Below are positions 53,393 through 64,000 of a stretch of DNA of 64,000 nucleotides, one piece after another. How positions within the stretch are numbered: position 1 is the first letter of the stretch; each line of letters begins with the position of its first letter. The stretch lies in assembly GCA_033558025.1 (NCBI GenBank), contig JAUCEF010000007.1, forward strand, positions 5,828,001-5,892,000, read 5' to 3'. The notes beneath the pieces are model-generated. The model did not search any database. It worked only from the letters and a program-made list of their open reading frames with translations, and was not told the DNA's origin. The translations under genes and the position numbers were made by a program. The DNA comes from Phytophthora sp. 'mugwort'. Lineage: Eukaryota > Oomycota > Peronosporomycetes > Peronosporales > Peronosporaceae.

Positions 53393-56300
53393 ATGGTGGC
53401 TCCGGGCGCGAAGAAGCCGTCGAGTTCTCGGCTGGACGCAGCGGGACAGGAGGCTCTACGGGCGCGGTATGAGGCCCTGGAACTCGTGGAGGAGCGTTTC
53501 CGCGACTTTGACGTGGTATGGGCCAAGGTGCACGGCTTCCCGTGGTGGCCGGGCGTGCTCTTCCACTCGTGGGACGTGGTGCGGCGCGCTGGTATCCACA
53601 CGGACCCTAAGATCGTGGCATCGCTGGAGGTGCCGCAGCCGAATAAGGTGCCAGTGCTGGATGCTGCCTCAGGCCTGGAGACGGGCGCCTTCCGCCTCCA
53701 ACGCCACTGCCTCGTCATGTTCCTGGACAAGTTCAACTTTTCGCTTGTGGAGATCGACCCGAGCAACGTGGCGAGCTTTACGGCGCACTACCAGGTGTAT
53801 GAGCACGCGGTGATGGGAGCCAAGGGTAGCAAGAAGAAGACGGAGTTCCGGCGCGCACTCGTTAAGGCGGCGCAGCTGCTGCACATGGTGAGGAAGGACA
53901 GGCTCTGGTTGGAGGGAATGTTAAGATAGAGAGAGTACCAACGCTTGCGGGTCTTTTTGTTACAGGGTAAGGAATATACGGAGGACGATCTCGTGCTGCT
54001 GGAGGAGCCGAGTCAGGCGGAGAAGAAACAGCGTGTGGACGAGATGATGGAGTTTGAGATGGGGGAAGGCTCGCTGGATGACGCATGGGACGACCGCGAG
54101 AGCGCAGAGGGGGATGCAGCTTTCTGTATTGAGGAAAAGGAGGCTGCAGAGAAGAAACCACCAAGGAAATCGCAAAAGAAAACAGCAAGCAGGAAGGACA
54201 AGGTAGCGGCGGAAGTGAAGGATCGTGAGGAAGTCGATGACGAGGTCGTTGTTCTGACACCAGCGAAGCCGCGTCGGAAAGCACCGGCAAAAGATGTCAA
54301 GTCCCAGGTCCGGAAATTATCACGCAAAGAAGTCCACAGCGATTCACATGTTGCAGTTGTGTCGCGGTCACCGTCTCCTATTGATTTGACAGGCACTCCT
54401 GAGAACGAGAAGAAAAAAGTGCTCAAAGCGAGTCGTAAAGGGTCTGGAAACCCACGGAGATCCAAGAAGAAGAGGGCGAATGGTGACGCTACTGGGTCAA
54501 AGCATTTGAAAGAAAAAGAGAATGGTCGTGCGATAGTTCTCGTGTTGAAGGATGATAACGACGACGTAGTAGAAGAATTGGCCAAGCTCAATGGCGAACA
54601 GGTTTCTGACGAAGTTGCCGTTATCACGCAAGAACAAGGAGAAGAGCCGAGCAAGCTGATATTGACACCGTTGTCTAGTATTTGGACTACGGGGGTCTCG
54701 GGTGACCGGAATACTGAGTCTGGAATACACACCCAGCTGGCATACAAACAAGATTTCGTCTGGGACGACAACGTGTTTACAGATGAATTGAGCATTGCGG
54801 AGAAGGATGCGATTGAACGGAAGCAGGCCGAAGAAGCTGCAGCCCACGCTGGACCAGGACGTGAACGATCACTTGGCAAACGTCAGCCGCGGTCCGTTCA
54901 GCAATCCCATATTCGTCAAAACCTGATGGAGGGCAACTTGGATCCGCATACTATGGTGCAGTGTGCGGCCTATCGTCCGAAAGATTACGTGGAGGACCCT
55001 AATAGTCGTAGCCGTGGTGGACCGACACTAGACCCGCCGTTCCAAATTGTAGTTCACCCAGACGCCGTATTTGTGGCAGACCTTCACGCACACCTTGCTA
55101 CTTGTGAAATCATCGGCTTTTTAGGTGGCAAGTGGGATGAAGCGTCCAAGACATTGTACATTCAAGCTGCATTTCCGTGTCGCTCGCTTGTAATTGATGG
55201 TGACGATGGTTCTACCGACGTGGAGATGGATCCAGGCAGTGAGATTGAATTGCGTGGTATCATTGAAAACGCTCAGCTGGAGGTCGTAGGCTGGTACCAT
55301 TCGCATCCAGCATTTGCACCTGATCCATCTGTTCGTGATATTGAGAATCAGACTAGCTATCAGCAGCTTTTCCAGCGTCCCAGTGTAAACAAGAAAGTGG
55401 ATGGGGAAAACAAGCCATCGGAGCCGTTTGTTGGTCTAATTGTTGGCACGTATGATACTCGACGAAGTACGCCAGTCAGCCTCTTCCGTTACTTCCACAC
55501 ACGTGGTGAAAAGGTAAGTGGAGGCGCTCGCCGCAAGATTTATATGCCTTATGAATTCATTCCCGGTCGGCGCCAGTTCAGGAGCGTGCTGCAGGAAGAG
55601 GAACGCGAAAGAACACGATTATTTCCCATGTATCACTCGGTTTTGGAGTGTTTCAAGCTGGAATTGACATGTATCAAGCCGCAGCTGCCCACGGACATTA
55701 AAGCTCCGCCTAACCAGAGAGTGATGTCAAAGTCGTCGCCTTCGAGACCAAAAGTGCAAGGTTTTGAGAGGAAGCGCAAGCAAAGTTCTGATGGTTCGTG
55801 TGATAAAGCAGTCAAGGCGCGGAAGGCAAAAAGAAGACGTTCCATGCGCTCTTCTTCACCTACAGGAAGTTATATTGACTTAACTGGCGATGACAGCCAA
55901 CATCTTCCAACTTCAGAGAACGGCTCATCGACGTTGAAAGGGACACATGAGACTATGCAGAAGGGGGATTCGAATGCGGTGAAGGAGGAAACAAGCGTTT
56001 CGAATGGTGTTGCTATTAATGATGAAAAGGTGGTACAGATCGTGGAGTTTTCAAACAGTTCGGGTCATAACGCAAGCAGCAGCGGAACTTCATCAGAACA
56101 GGTGGAACTAGAGCGTCGTGACGTTGAACTACAAGTCGCCGAGGTCCTCGCAGACGTCGTCGAAACTACTGAAACAGTCAATAGTAATGAGAACAGACAC
56201 AAAAGGTCAAGGAAAATCCAGACTCCCAAACGGATAAACGACAATTTAAAAAGTTCAGGTGGGGATGAGGGCAATCAATTGCCTACAGATCGCGTCAAGC

Positions 56301-57663
56301 CAGGGCATGAGCAGGAGGGCGCAACGTCATCACCAAAGGTAGAACAACACGCGGGCAGCAACACGGATGGTGCAGCGGAGGGGCTGGCAATTAAAGTCGA
56401 TGTGCATGCGAACGGTGCATCTGCTCATACCACCACCCCGCGAATTCTATCATCATTTGCAGTAAAATATGGACCGTCACCATCAACAACCAACGGTGCG
56501 TCCGGCCGGAAAAGGAATCGCAAACCGCAGAAAACGACGAAAAACAGTAATTGGTCGGCTTCTCCACTCGGAGACGGACCATCGTCTCGTAGATCTCCAA
56601 GTCCAACGAATCCTCCCGCCCAGACTTTCTATGAAGCGTTTCAAGCGAAAGGACCTTGCTTTCCCAATGGGGGTACTCATGAGGAAGTCGCGCCGCCATC
56701 CACTTGTTCTAGCGGTTCAAAGCCCGACAATATTCTGGTAGACGACATGCAGTATATCGAGGTGAACGAGAACATGGGCATGAGTGCAACCAGCCATGAT
56801 GATAACGCTGCTGAAGACAAAGGTAACAAGACGACCTCGAGCGCGAAGACACTAAAGCATGATGATCTCGTCAACCACGAAGTCCGACATTTCGTGGCTT
56901 CTTTGGTGGAACAGGTGGTGGCGAAGCTGGCTTCAGATATTTCTGCTTCTGTTGCTGCGTCTACTGTGCCGAACGGATCTTTTGGCAGCTCCAACAAGAT
57001 GCTAACGGAGAGCGCTGTGAAGGTGGAAACAAAAAGTGAAAGCTTAACTTCGGAATCTGCAGTAGGTGACATTGACAGGAAACGTGACGTTACCGTCCGT
57101 ACTGGTTCACAGCTTTTTGGAAGCAACCAGGAGTGTGAAGACATCCAGACATCGTTGCAGAAAATGGCGAGTTATTTGGAAATATTGAAACCCTCGCAAG
57201 CCTTCAAGCCAAGTGAATCTGGAACTAAACCTCAGACCAATGCAACATTGGAAACTGAGTCCAAGCTCCCGCTCATGCAGCCTGAATCCAAGCAACACAA
57301 TTTCCATGTTGGACAAGATAATTTGACTGCGTTGCGGACCAAATACGGTCCGGGTGTGAGCGGGTGTACCGAACAAGTGATCACTTTGGTGGACTACTAC
57401 CGTGACTTCGAGCGTCGCACTGACCTGAGCGAGATTTGGAAATCACGGATAACCAAGCTGGAGAAGATCGAGAGATCCCTCTCTGAATACGTGCAGTACT
57501 TGAACATCCGTGCTACCGACCGACATGACTTCATCAAGGTGCGACGGAGCCTTCATTCGACGAGTGGAGCGTGGTTTACTTACCTGGTGTTAATGTATAT
57601 TTTGTGCAGGACCTCATTTCGTATCTGCGCAAGACCTGGACACCTAGAGACCGGCGGAGATGA
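53393..57663 (+). CDS. PWWP-domain and JAMM (MPN+) metalloprotease fusion protein
   Basis: Three exons: 53393-53887, 53966-57538 and 57610-57663, phase 0 junctions, 1373 residues. An N-terminal PWWP domain (about 38-150) has VVWAKVHGFPWWPG, the histone/DNA-binding motif. After a long Lys/Glu-rich disordered stretch, an MPN+ domain (about 525-680) carries E546 (CEIIGFLGG) and H610/H612 with HSHPAFAPDPSVRD, the exact HxHx7Sx2D zinc signature of JAMM deubiquitinases. FVGLIVGTYD follows. A second disordered region of about 700 residues ends in a helical C-terminus (TALRTKYGPGVSGC ... WKSRITKLEKIERSLSEYVQ, final exon DLISYLRKTWTPRDR). MPND and MYSM1 are the nearest known types, but neither has a PWWP. 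A chromatin-bound deubiquitinase is the likely role. Confidence 0.85.
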
Positions 57664-57825
57664 AGATCGGGCTGCAAAACAACGATTAGTCAGTGATTTA
57701 TTTTGCGGGGCCAATGTAGGCTCTAAGAGGAATGTCTCCACAATAACCGCACAAAGAGTGAACGTGCTGCTCGTACTTTTATTCTGCAGATCAATCGCTT
57801 GCGACTATAGTTCTAGCGCCATGTG

Positions 57826-60069
57826 TCAACTTGGTCCATCGATGACAGGCTCATCGTTATACCGACTGACACGTCGTAGGATAGGTCGAGGCCGACGGGA
57901 TGAATACGACACAGGAGGCACATCCACATGCTGGTCCGAATACTGCGAGCGGCCGTACGAAGGCATCGAGTATGAAGACACTGGAGGATGCCTCAGAGTA
58001 CCAGGTGGATCCTGGATTCCGTACTCTTGCGTGCTCCACCGTTTGCCAAAGCGTAGCCTTTGAGGTCGTCCAAACACTCCATCTGGGCCACCTGCATCTT
58101 CGTGTTGGTCCGGATTTCGCATCTGCTGTGTAGGTGCTTGGGAAGCCACTGGAATGTTCGTAATAGGACGCGCTCGACTGTCCCGATAAAGCCTCGTGTC
58201 AACATTCGAGTTGTCGGCGATGCAAAAGCGAGAGCGAGATATATTCTCTTTCTGTCGCAGCCAGTCTGGCTTGAGTCCACCTGTCACACGACGTTGAGTT
58301 GGGGGCTGAGGTGCGGCAGGCGCAGGTGCAGCTACAGCTGCAGCTTGATGTGGTGGTGGAGTCTGCCTCGAGCGTGATAGCCTAGTGATCAGCGTGTTAT
58401 CTACCGGGATGCGCTGCCCTTCTGGAGCCGAAGAGATCTGACGCTGTGATGGCGGCTGCCGGTTCAACCGGAGGATAGGACGTCCAGAAGATCCACCGCG
58501 CCCGCCACGTCGAGCTTGTTGCTGAGGTCGACTAGCTGGCTGTCGAGTGTTCACAGGCGCCTTGGGTGAAGTCTTCGAGGATGGAGGAATATTCTTAATC
58601 CACGAACTCTTGATCCATTTCGCCAGGCTCGAGATACACTTTGGTACAGCGCTCTTACGTCCTGGTGGTCCACGTGTCTTGCTCAGATAGTTTATAGTCT
58701 TACCAATGTTTGATGCAATCACTTGATCTCTTGACGGTGTCGGCAGCATTGCCACAAGCTTCAACACATGAAGAAGTTCATCGTCACGCTCCATGCGCTC
58801 GCGATTCTTTACCGAAGAATCCTCGACGTTTTCTTCATCCTCTTCATCAAGAGCTTCAGTCGCAAACGCGTTCAGCAAATGGTTAAGAACCATTAATCCG
58901 TCAGCGCCCATAAACCGGATCACGGCGTCGCGGTCTCGCACATCAGGGTTGCCTAGGAAGTCGTACTGCATAGCAATCTTCACACGACTGGCCTCGCGTC
59001 GATCCAGCAGATTCAGCAGCGAAGCTCGTAGAAGCTCAAACGCCATGGCGCGCCTCGGTAGTGGCTCTATTGCAGCGTGTGGCTTCTTATCAATGATGTA
59101 GAACGGTACATCCTTCTGCTTCTGCGCTTGAGCTGCATCGGCGGGTACTGTATCAATTAAAGGCTCGTTGCTTGTAGGTTCTTCATGACTCTGCAGAATT
59201 TCTACCTCCTGGTCCGCCACTCCACCTTCGTCAACATCTATAGGTTCTTCCTCGGGATGACTCGCCATCTCTAGCGAGTATTCTCGCTTAGCGCTGCCCA
59301 TTGTACTACTCATAATCTCTAAAATGTTTGGCGCCGGCTCTGTGTCTTCGTCCGTACGAGCTTCTACCTCTCCTTGATCAACGATAACGACATCACCATT
59401 TTTCTGCTCCTCGTCCACGTTCTCAACGACTGCTACAGACCCGGACGGAATTTCCTGGACCTCTTCCTCGCTGGGAGTCTCGACCCGCTGTCGCTTCCGT
59501 CGTACTGGAGCGACCTCGCTTTCGTCCAAGTCATAAACACTTCTCCTTGTTCTGATAGACCCGTTCCTCGTCTTTTTCCGACTTGGTGACGAGAAGAACG
59601 GCGACTTGATCAGTGCGATCATACCGTCAATGATAGCAGACTCCGAGATCTCTTCCGTCGAGCCGTCCTCGTACTCGACACAATATCGATCCCCAAACGG
59701 CAAAAAGCATGTCACCTGACCACGTATATCTTCGTCCACTACGTCATTCTCATCATCATTTAAGACTTCTCGAGGTCGACGTAGCTTCACACCTAAATAC
59801 CGACTAGTAGTCGTGTCCTTCACTGGTGGAGGGAAGTCGTCTTGGTCGTCGTCGTGGAGCTCGATATTAGGCGCCGACAGGAACTTCATCACTTCCCCAC
59901 GTGCCAATAACCTTGGCTCTCCTCCTCCAGGCACGAATAACGTGTAGCAGTCCAGCGCCTCGTCATAACGTGTGAGCCACCCATGCTCCTCCCCGCCCTT
60001 CCGAGGCTGCCTTCGCACGACGTGCGAGCCCACGAAGCCGAACGGGTCCTTGGTCTCAATGTGGGCCAT
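57826..60069 (-). CDS. TFIIS N-terminal (LW) domain protein with N-terminal Tudor-like modules
   Basis: Single exon, 747 residues, from the ATG at 60069. The first about 150 residues contain two short barrel-like modules (GFVGSHVVRRQPRKGGEEHG..; RYLGVKLRR...GQVTCFLPFGDRYCVEYEDG). Acidic linkers follow. About 430-510 is a TFIIS N-terminal/LW-type helical bundle: ELLHVLKLVAMLPTPSRDQV, then IGKTINYLSKTRG and SSLAKWIKSSW. The C-terminal about 230 residues are Pro/Arg/Gln-rich and disordered. Such LW domains dock onto transcription elongation factors. It converges on the PWWP-JAMM gene with only about 160 bp between stops. Confidence 0.7.
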   Translation of the reverse strand: MAHIETKDPFGFVGSHVVRRQPRKGGEEHGWLTRYDEALDCYTLFVPGGGEPRLLARGEVMKFLSAPNIELHDDDQDDFPPPVKDTTTSRYLGVKLRRPREVLNDDENDVVDEDIRGQVTCFLPFGDRYCVEYEDGSTEEISESAIIDGMIALIKSPFFSSPSRKKTRNGSIRTRRSVYDLDESEVAPVRRKRQRVETPSEEEVQEIPSGSVAVVENVDEEQKNGDVVIVDQGEVEARTDEDTEPAPNILEIMSSTMGSAKREYSLEMASHPEEEPIDVDEGGVADQEVEILQSHEEPTSNEPLIDTVPADAAQAQKQKDVPFYIIDKKPHAAIEPLPRRAMAFELLRASLLNLLDRREASRVKIAMQYDFLGNPDVRDRDAVIRFMGADGLMVLNHLLNAFATEALDEEDEENVEDSSVKNRERMERDDELLHVLKLVAMLPTPSRDQVIASNIGKTINYLSKTRGPPGRKSAVPKCISSLAKWIKSSWIKNIPPSSKTSPKAPVNTRQPASRPQQQARRGGRGGSSGRPILRLNRQPPSQRQISSAPEGQRIPVDNTLITRLSRSRQTPPPHQAAAVAAPAPAAPQPPTQRRVTGGLKPDWLRQKENISRSRFCIADNSNVDTRLYRDSRARPITNIPVASQAPTQQMRNPDQHEDAGGPDGVFGRPQRLRFGKRWSTQEYGIQDPPGTLRHPPVSSYSMPSYGRSQYSDQHVDVPPVSYSSRRPRPILRRVSRYNDEPVIDGPS

Positions 60070-60637
60070 CTCTCGCTTTACGAGAGAAGCCTCAACACCG
60101 GGTTTAAAGAAGGTACGGAGCTCGCTCTAACTTTCGAGCCCAGTGCAGTCCAACGTGACGTTGTATTTAACTAAGAGGAAACAGGAGTGTTGAGCTGTCC
60201 AGAAACTTAATAACTGGAGCGCAAACCCTCCTCGTTGCTGCTTAGTGAGTAAATAACCGCACTAACTAGCGTCCGAGTTCTGTCTTCTTTCTCTGTGTCT
60301 CTCTCCCAGCTGTCACGTTCTCCTTGTGTACACGAGCCAACGCGGAGCGCGATTGGACTTACACGATGTACCGGAGATGCAGATCAGCCAGCGAGATGGA
60401 GCTACAAGGGAAACGACGCAGAGCCGACGGGGGGATCAGCGAGCGAGCGAGCGCCTCCCTCAACCTCCTGCCTCCTTCTTGACTAATTGCCGACTGAAAG
60501 TTCCCGCGCCAACATCTGCGGCTGAATATTTGGGCCAATCATGATGACTTACGTTTATAGGAACGCAAATGATTGGTCGATCTGGATTGTAGCCATGTAC
60601 ATTAGTAGCCGGGAAGCGACGCCAAAACCCAGACAGC
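60070..60637. other. Divergent intergenic region
   Basis: Holds the promoters of the TFIIS-N-domain gene (left) and the luminal propeller-like gene (right). No gene seen. ATTGG/CCAAT boxes occur at about 60349, 60535 and 60571. Confidence 0.4.
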
Positions 60638-62599
60638 ATGGGTCCCCGCTGTCTTGCTCTTCTGCTCGTCTCGGTGCATTGTCTGCAGATATGGGGGTTA
60701 ACACTGGACCGTATTGCCGCTGAGGATTTACAACTGCTAAATCATGTGCTGGAAGCTGAGATTAACGTGACCACGCAGCAGCTGGAGCTGTACAAGCAGA
60801 AGGCGAAGCTTCTCAGTGACGCGCTCAAGCAGATCCAGATCCACCGGGGGCACAAGGCACTACAAAAGGAGTCAAATGGTGGTGGAATTGGGTCGGACTC
60901 TACTGATACGAGGCGTCGTTCGAGACATCGCGAGTCTCCGCAGCTTTTCAGTGACTGGTTCGGGCCTCAGGGCTCGTTCACACCTTCAACTGGCGGTGCG
61001 AACTCGACGCGAGTGCTCAGTCAGTTGATCTCATTTCGACCGAATGCATCGCCTGTGGGGAAGAGACAGCAGATGCCAGCACGACGCAAGACGAACACCA
61101 GCGACGAATCCTTGCTGCAGTTCTTGCTCGTGCTGGACCAAGACTCGACTGTCCTGCGTCTGTTCCACCCGACTACGTTTGAGCTCATGTGGCAGCATGC
61201 GCTGGATCTGCGTTCATCAGTAGAGCACGAAGCGTATCAGGTAGCCGACATGTTCTTCGTATCGGACCGCACTGTGCATCTGGCTCTACTCTCGACGTCT
61301 GGGGATCTTGCTCTTTTTAAGTTACGACTTTGGCACAGCCGGCGAATTGTCGCGGGTGACCTTCGACGTCTGAAGCCTCTGAGAGACCTGGAGCAGAACC
61401 ACCTCCAATGTCCGACAGGACAAGATAGTCTCAACATGTTGGACGCATTACAACCACCATGGATACAGCCATCGATTGCTTCGTTGACAGCGCCAGCTCC
61501 GGGAAAGTATCTGCATCTCGACGTGGAGCGCGTTTTCGGAGCTATTCTCGATCATAAGTGGCAATACGATCGTGGCAAAGTGGCAGTGCTGTCATTATAC
61601 TATCGTGTACTTGTGGTCGTCGCCGACAGCTCCGGCGGACATGTCTCGTTTTTTCATGGAGACAACGGCAGTTTTATCGAGGATATTCACACACAAGTCA
61701 GCGCTCATAACGATGCTATAGTGCAGCTGGAGCCGATTCCGAACAGCAGGGGAGTGGTGGCAATAGCAACACAACGTCAAGTGTTTTTCGTGGAAGCTGC
61801 TGCACCTCAATCTGTGCCCGTAGTGTGTGAGGCTCCTGGACAACACACGTTCACGAGCGTGGCAGCGGATCCACTACGGCCCAGTATCCTGTTCGCTGGA
61901 ACAGCAACTGGCCGTGCACTTGTGTACAAGCTACACAACTTGGGAGCCTGGAGACAAAGGAGTGCTACGATTGAGCGAGAATCTCGCGGCCCAGTCGTGT
62001 GCACATTGGTAGACCAGTTGACGCCTCGCCAGCCACAATTGCCGTCGTTCGACCACGATTTGCCAGCCATTGTGCAGACTTTGCCAGGGTTTCTTCTGTT
62101 GGGGACTGGTCACCATTTGGTACTGTACCAATTATCTGGAAGTAGCGAGGAGGTGCAGCCAAGTTACCTCTCGGAACGCTCGCTCAATGACCCGTTCGCT
62201 CTGGAATTTAAGGACTCATCGACGCGGTATCCGCGAGTATTGAGTGTTAGTGTTGCCAAGGACCTGACCGTGCACTCAACTGGATTTGTTGTACTCGTTG
62301 TGGACGCCAACATTTCGGATGGGAATTATCGCCTAGAGATTTATAAATCTAGGATTCCTCCACCTGGTACCAGTCTCGATCTCAGTTGGATACGCGTGCC
62401 TGCCATGATGATCTGTGCTTTGGCCGCGATGTTTTGGCAACAAAAAAGTCGGTCAGCTTATTCAACTGGTGGGAGAAGTGCCTTCAATGAAGCGGAGCTG
62501 GCAGGTCTGCTGAGCGGGCGAAGAGTCCAGTTACCAAGCATGAATTCAATGAAACGAGGTGGATTGAATACCAATAGGAAGGCCAACGATTGGTATTAG
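60638..62599 (+). CDS. Secretory-pathway type I membrane protein with propeller-like luminal domain
   Basis: Single exon, 653 residues. Signal peptide (MGPRCLALLLVSVHCLQIWG), then a coiled-coil segment (about 27-75: LNHVLEAEINVTTQQLELYK), then about 150-570 with repeating beta-rich units: LLQFLLVLDQDSTVLRLF, VAVLSLYYRVLVVVADSSGG, HNDAIVQLEPIPNSRGVVAI, FTSVAADPLRPSILFAGTAT, LPGFLLLGTGHHLVLYQLSG. This looks like a WD/quinoprotein-type beta-propeller. One transmembrane helix lies at about 583-602 (VPAMMICALAAMFW), with a short basic cytosolic tail. I do not recognise a named family. An ER or Golgi membrane location is inferred from topology. Confidence 0.6.
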   Translation: MGPRCLALLLVSVHCLQIWGLTLDRIAAEDLQLLNHVLEAEINVTTQQLELYKQKAKLLSDALKQIQIHRGHKALQKESNGGGIGSDSTDTRRRSRHRESPQLFSDWFGPQGSFTPSTGGANSTRVLSQLISFRPNASPVGKRQQMPARRKTNTSDESLLQFLLVLDQDSTVLRLFHPTTFELMWQHALDLRSSVEHEAYQVADMFFVSDRTVHLALLSTSGDLALFKLRLWHSRRIVAGDLRRLKPLRDLEQNHLQCPTGQDSLNMLDALQPPWIQPSIASLTAPAPGKYLHLDVERVFGAILDHKWQYDRGKVAVLSLYYRVLVVVADSSGGHVSFFHGDNGSFIEDIHTQVSAHNDAIVQLEPIPNSRGVVAIATQRQVFFVEAAAPQSVPVVCEAPGQHTFTSVAADPLRPSILFAGTATGRALVYKLHNLGAWRQRSATIERESRGPVVCTLVDQLTPRQPQLPSFDHDLPAIVQTLPGFLLLGTGHHLVLYQLSGSSEEVQPSYLSERSLNDPFALEFKDSSTRYPRVLSVSVAKDLTVHSTGFVVLVVDANISDGNYRLEIYKSRIPPPGTSLDLSWIRVPAMMICALAAMFWQQKSRSAYSTGGRSAFNEAELAGLLSGRRVQLPSMNSMKRGGLNTNRKANDWY

Positions 62600-62611
62600 C
62601 ACTAAGTATTA

Positions 62612-64000
62612 TACAGTGCGGGCACTTATTATGCTGCCACCCATGAAAACGGTCAAATTTCAGCCAATAGTTCTTTAGCGACCATGGCGTTCTTACCAAT
62701 GAAAAGAGCGCTCGAAATTAAGGCGAACACCATAGGAAGCGCTCCATTTTGACAAATACTCGCTGCGAGCCAAGCCGACAACGATCGCGACGTCTGTAGA
62801 AGGGGAACAAGCTATACTGCCACTGCGTACATTACGAGCTAAATGGCGTTGCTTATGCGTTATGCCTATACGTGGCGCAGTCGCTGATTTTGCGCGTTTG
62901 CTCATACATTTGGTGTCTGCCGCTATATTGTTTTCTTAGCGCTAGCATGCCTAGAGGAACGACCCTCACCACGGATGAGCAGGCAGCGATTTTAGCCCTC
63001 TACAGACGCGGTATGAGCGAGCGAGCAATCGCACAGGACCTAGGGCGCTCGCGACCTGCAATCCACACCTTTCTGAACTCTCCGAAGTCTTACAACACTA
63101 CCAAGCGGCCCGGGCGCCCGCCAAAGCTGACCCCCGCTGCCAAGCGGCACCTTTGCGCGAGGCGTCGAAAGGGGATTTGAGCGCCAGAGGACTGCAGGAG
63201 CAGCTTGAGCTGCCTGTTGGAGTACGCCGAGTCAAGCAGGTGCTTCAGGAGAGCATGCACTTGACGTACGCTAAACGCAAGGCGTCGCCAATGCTCACCA
63301 AGAAGCACAAGGAGGATCGTCTCAAGTGGGCGCGTGACAAGGTGACCTGGGACGAGGCCAAGTGGACCAAGTGCGTCTTTTCCGACGAGAAGAAGTTCAA
63401 CTTGGGCGGCCCGGACGGTCTCCAGTACTACTGGCATGACCTCCGCCGCGAGAAAAAGTTCTTCTCGACGCGCCAGAGTGGTGGCGGCAGCGTCATGGTG
63501 TGGGGTGCATTTTGCTCTCACGGTAAAAGCGACCTCGTGATTTTGGACGGTACGCAAGATAGCGAGGGATACATCCTCACCCTGTCAGAGCATCTTTTGC
63601 CTTTTATCGATCGTTTGTACGGGCGCGACTGCATTTTTCAGCAGGATAATGCGTCGATCCACACGTCGGGGACTACCAAAGCGTTCCTCCAAGAGCAAAA
63701 CGTCGAGCTTATGGAGTGGCCAGCGAAGTCGCCGGATCTAAATCCTATCGAGAACATGTGGGGCGTCCTCGCCCGTGCAGTTTACGCTAACCGGCGGCAA
63801 TTTTTCAACCCGGGCAGACCTCATTGCGGCCATTCAAGACTCATGGGCAAAGATCAGGTCAGAGCTCATCGCCAAGTTGCTCAAGTCGATGCCCAAGCGG
63901 TGCATCGAAGTCCTTGAGCGTCGTGGAGCCAAAACTATATACTAGCGGGAGCACAATGCGCTTGTGGTGGACGAAAATGGCAACGGCAGTATAGCTTTTT
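62612..64000 (+). mobile_element. Tc1-type DNA transposon, right end beyond the window
   Basis: The left end TACAGTGCGGGCAC at 62612 begins with the TA/CAGTG form of Tc1 termini, only 12 bp after the stop of the preceding gene. AAGCTATACTGCC at about 62807-62821 is repeated in inverted form (GGCAGTATAGCTT) at about 63985-63997, so the inverted repeats are about 200 bp long. The right one is mostly beyond the window. Confidence 0.75.
62947..63948 (+). pseudogene. Tc1/mariner-type transposase, DD34E, two single-base frameshifts
   Basis: The start at 62947 gives MPRGTTLTTDEQAAILALYR, a paired helix-turn-helix DNA-binding domain with a KRPGRPPKL hook. The catalytic domain shows FSDEKKFNLGGPDG (first D), IFQQDNASIHTS (second D) and SPDLNPIENMWG (E), with 34 residues between the second D and the E. 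The frame slips by one base in a T-run near 63148 and again at TTTTT near 63802. After the second slip the C-terminus continues to a TAG at about 63946. Both slips are in T homopolymers, so they may be base-calling errors in an otherwise full-length gene. Confidence 0.8.

Noticed and set aside
54013..54879. Ser-rich 288-codon frame on minus opposite the PWWP-JAMM gene
   Set aside because: Mirror of a Lys/Glu-rich coding stretch (antisense gives Phe/Ser runs); no motif or independent promoter.
1..64000. CRISPR arrays, bacterial operons or riboswitches
   Set aside because: The window is eukaryotic: spliced genes, retrotransposons and no regularly spaced identical repeats of CRISPR type.

Overview
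This is a eukaryotic window, almost certainly from an oomycete of the Phytophthora/Peronosporales type. Genes are compact, with short GT-AG introns. Initiator-like motifs (TCATTTTC type) sit just upstream of several start codons. The transposon families are those typical of oomycetes: piggyBac-like, IS630/Tc1-like, Ty1/copia, Ty3/gypsy chromovirus, PIF/Harbinger and Merlin/IS1595. A decayed trypsin-fold gene resembling Phytophthora glucanase inhibitor proteins is present. An intact CFAP298 gene (cilia assembly) suggests a species that still makes flagellate zoospores. The species assignment is inference.

Layout. 1-16 kb is a graveyard of mobile and virus-like DNA. It holds a decayed piggyBac-like element (1-2495), a frameshifted glucanase-inhibitor-like gene (about 2827-3523), odd CCAAT/GC-palindrome repeats (about 4840-5740 and 11950-12450), a complete copia element with identical LTRs (6376-11093) and an extreme GATC-rich tract (about 11160-11860). 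It also holds a broken Merlin/IS1595-type transposase (13579-14303), a broken capsid-like gene resembling Polinton-like virus major capsid proteins (14293-15189) and a Harbinger transposase fragment (15190-15770).

16-33 kb is a gene island. It contains WASH complex subunit 4/SWIP (+), CFAP298 (-), a probable SHOC1/ZIP2-like XPF-fold meiotic protein (-), a 57-residue membrane protein (+), an SMN homologue without a Tudor domain (-) and a transmembrane LRR-type pseudokinase (+).

33-46 kb is a nested transposon block. It holds a long-inverted-repeat MITE, a short tandem repeat and a second piggyBac-like element with TTAA ends (35566-38413). An IS630/Tc1-like gene is cut in two by a chromodomain-bearing gypsy element (38836-45546), whose LTRs carry a tRNA-like unit with A and B boxes and a T-run.

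47-62.6 kb is a second gene island arranged as divergent and convergent pairs: seipin (-)/RBR E3 ligase (+), then a JmjC protein with Tudor-like repeats (-)/PWWP-JAMM protein (+), then a TFIIS-N-domain protein (-)/luminal propeller-like membrane protein (+). Several of these are chromatin or transcription factors. A Tc1-type transposon (62612 to beyond the window) closes the window.

Exon structures were derived by hand: splice sites were chosen so that phases match and family motifs continue across junctions. They are models, not transcript-supported.
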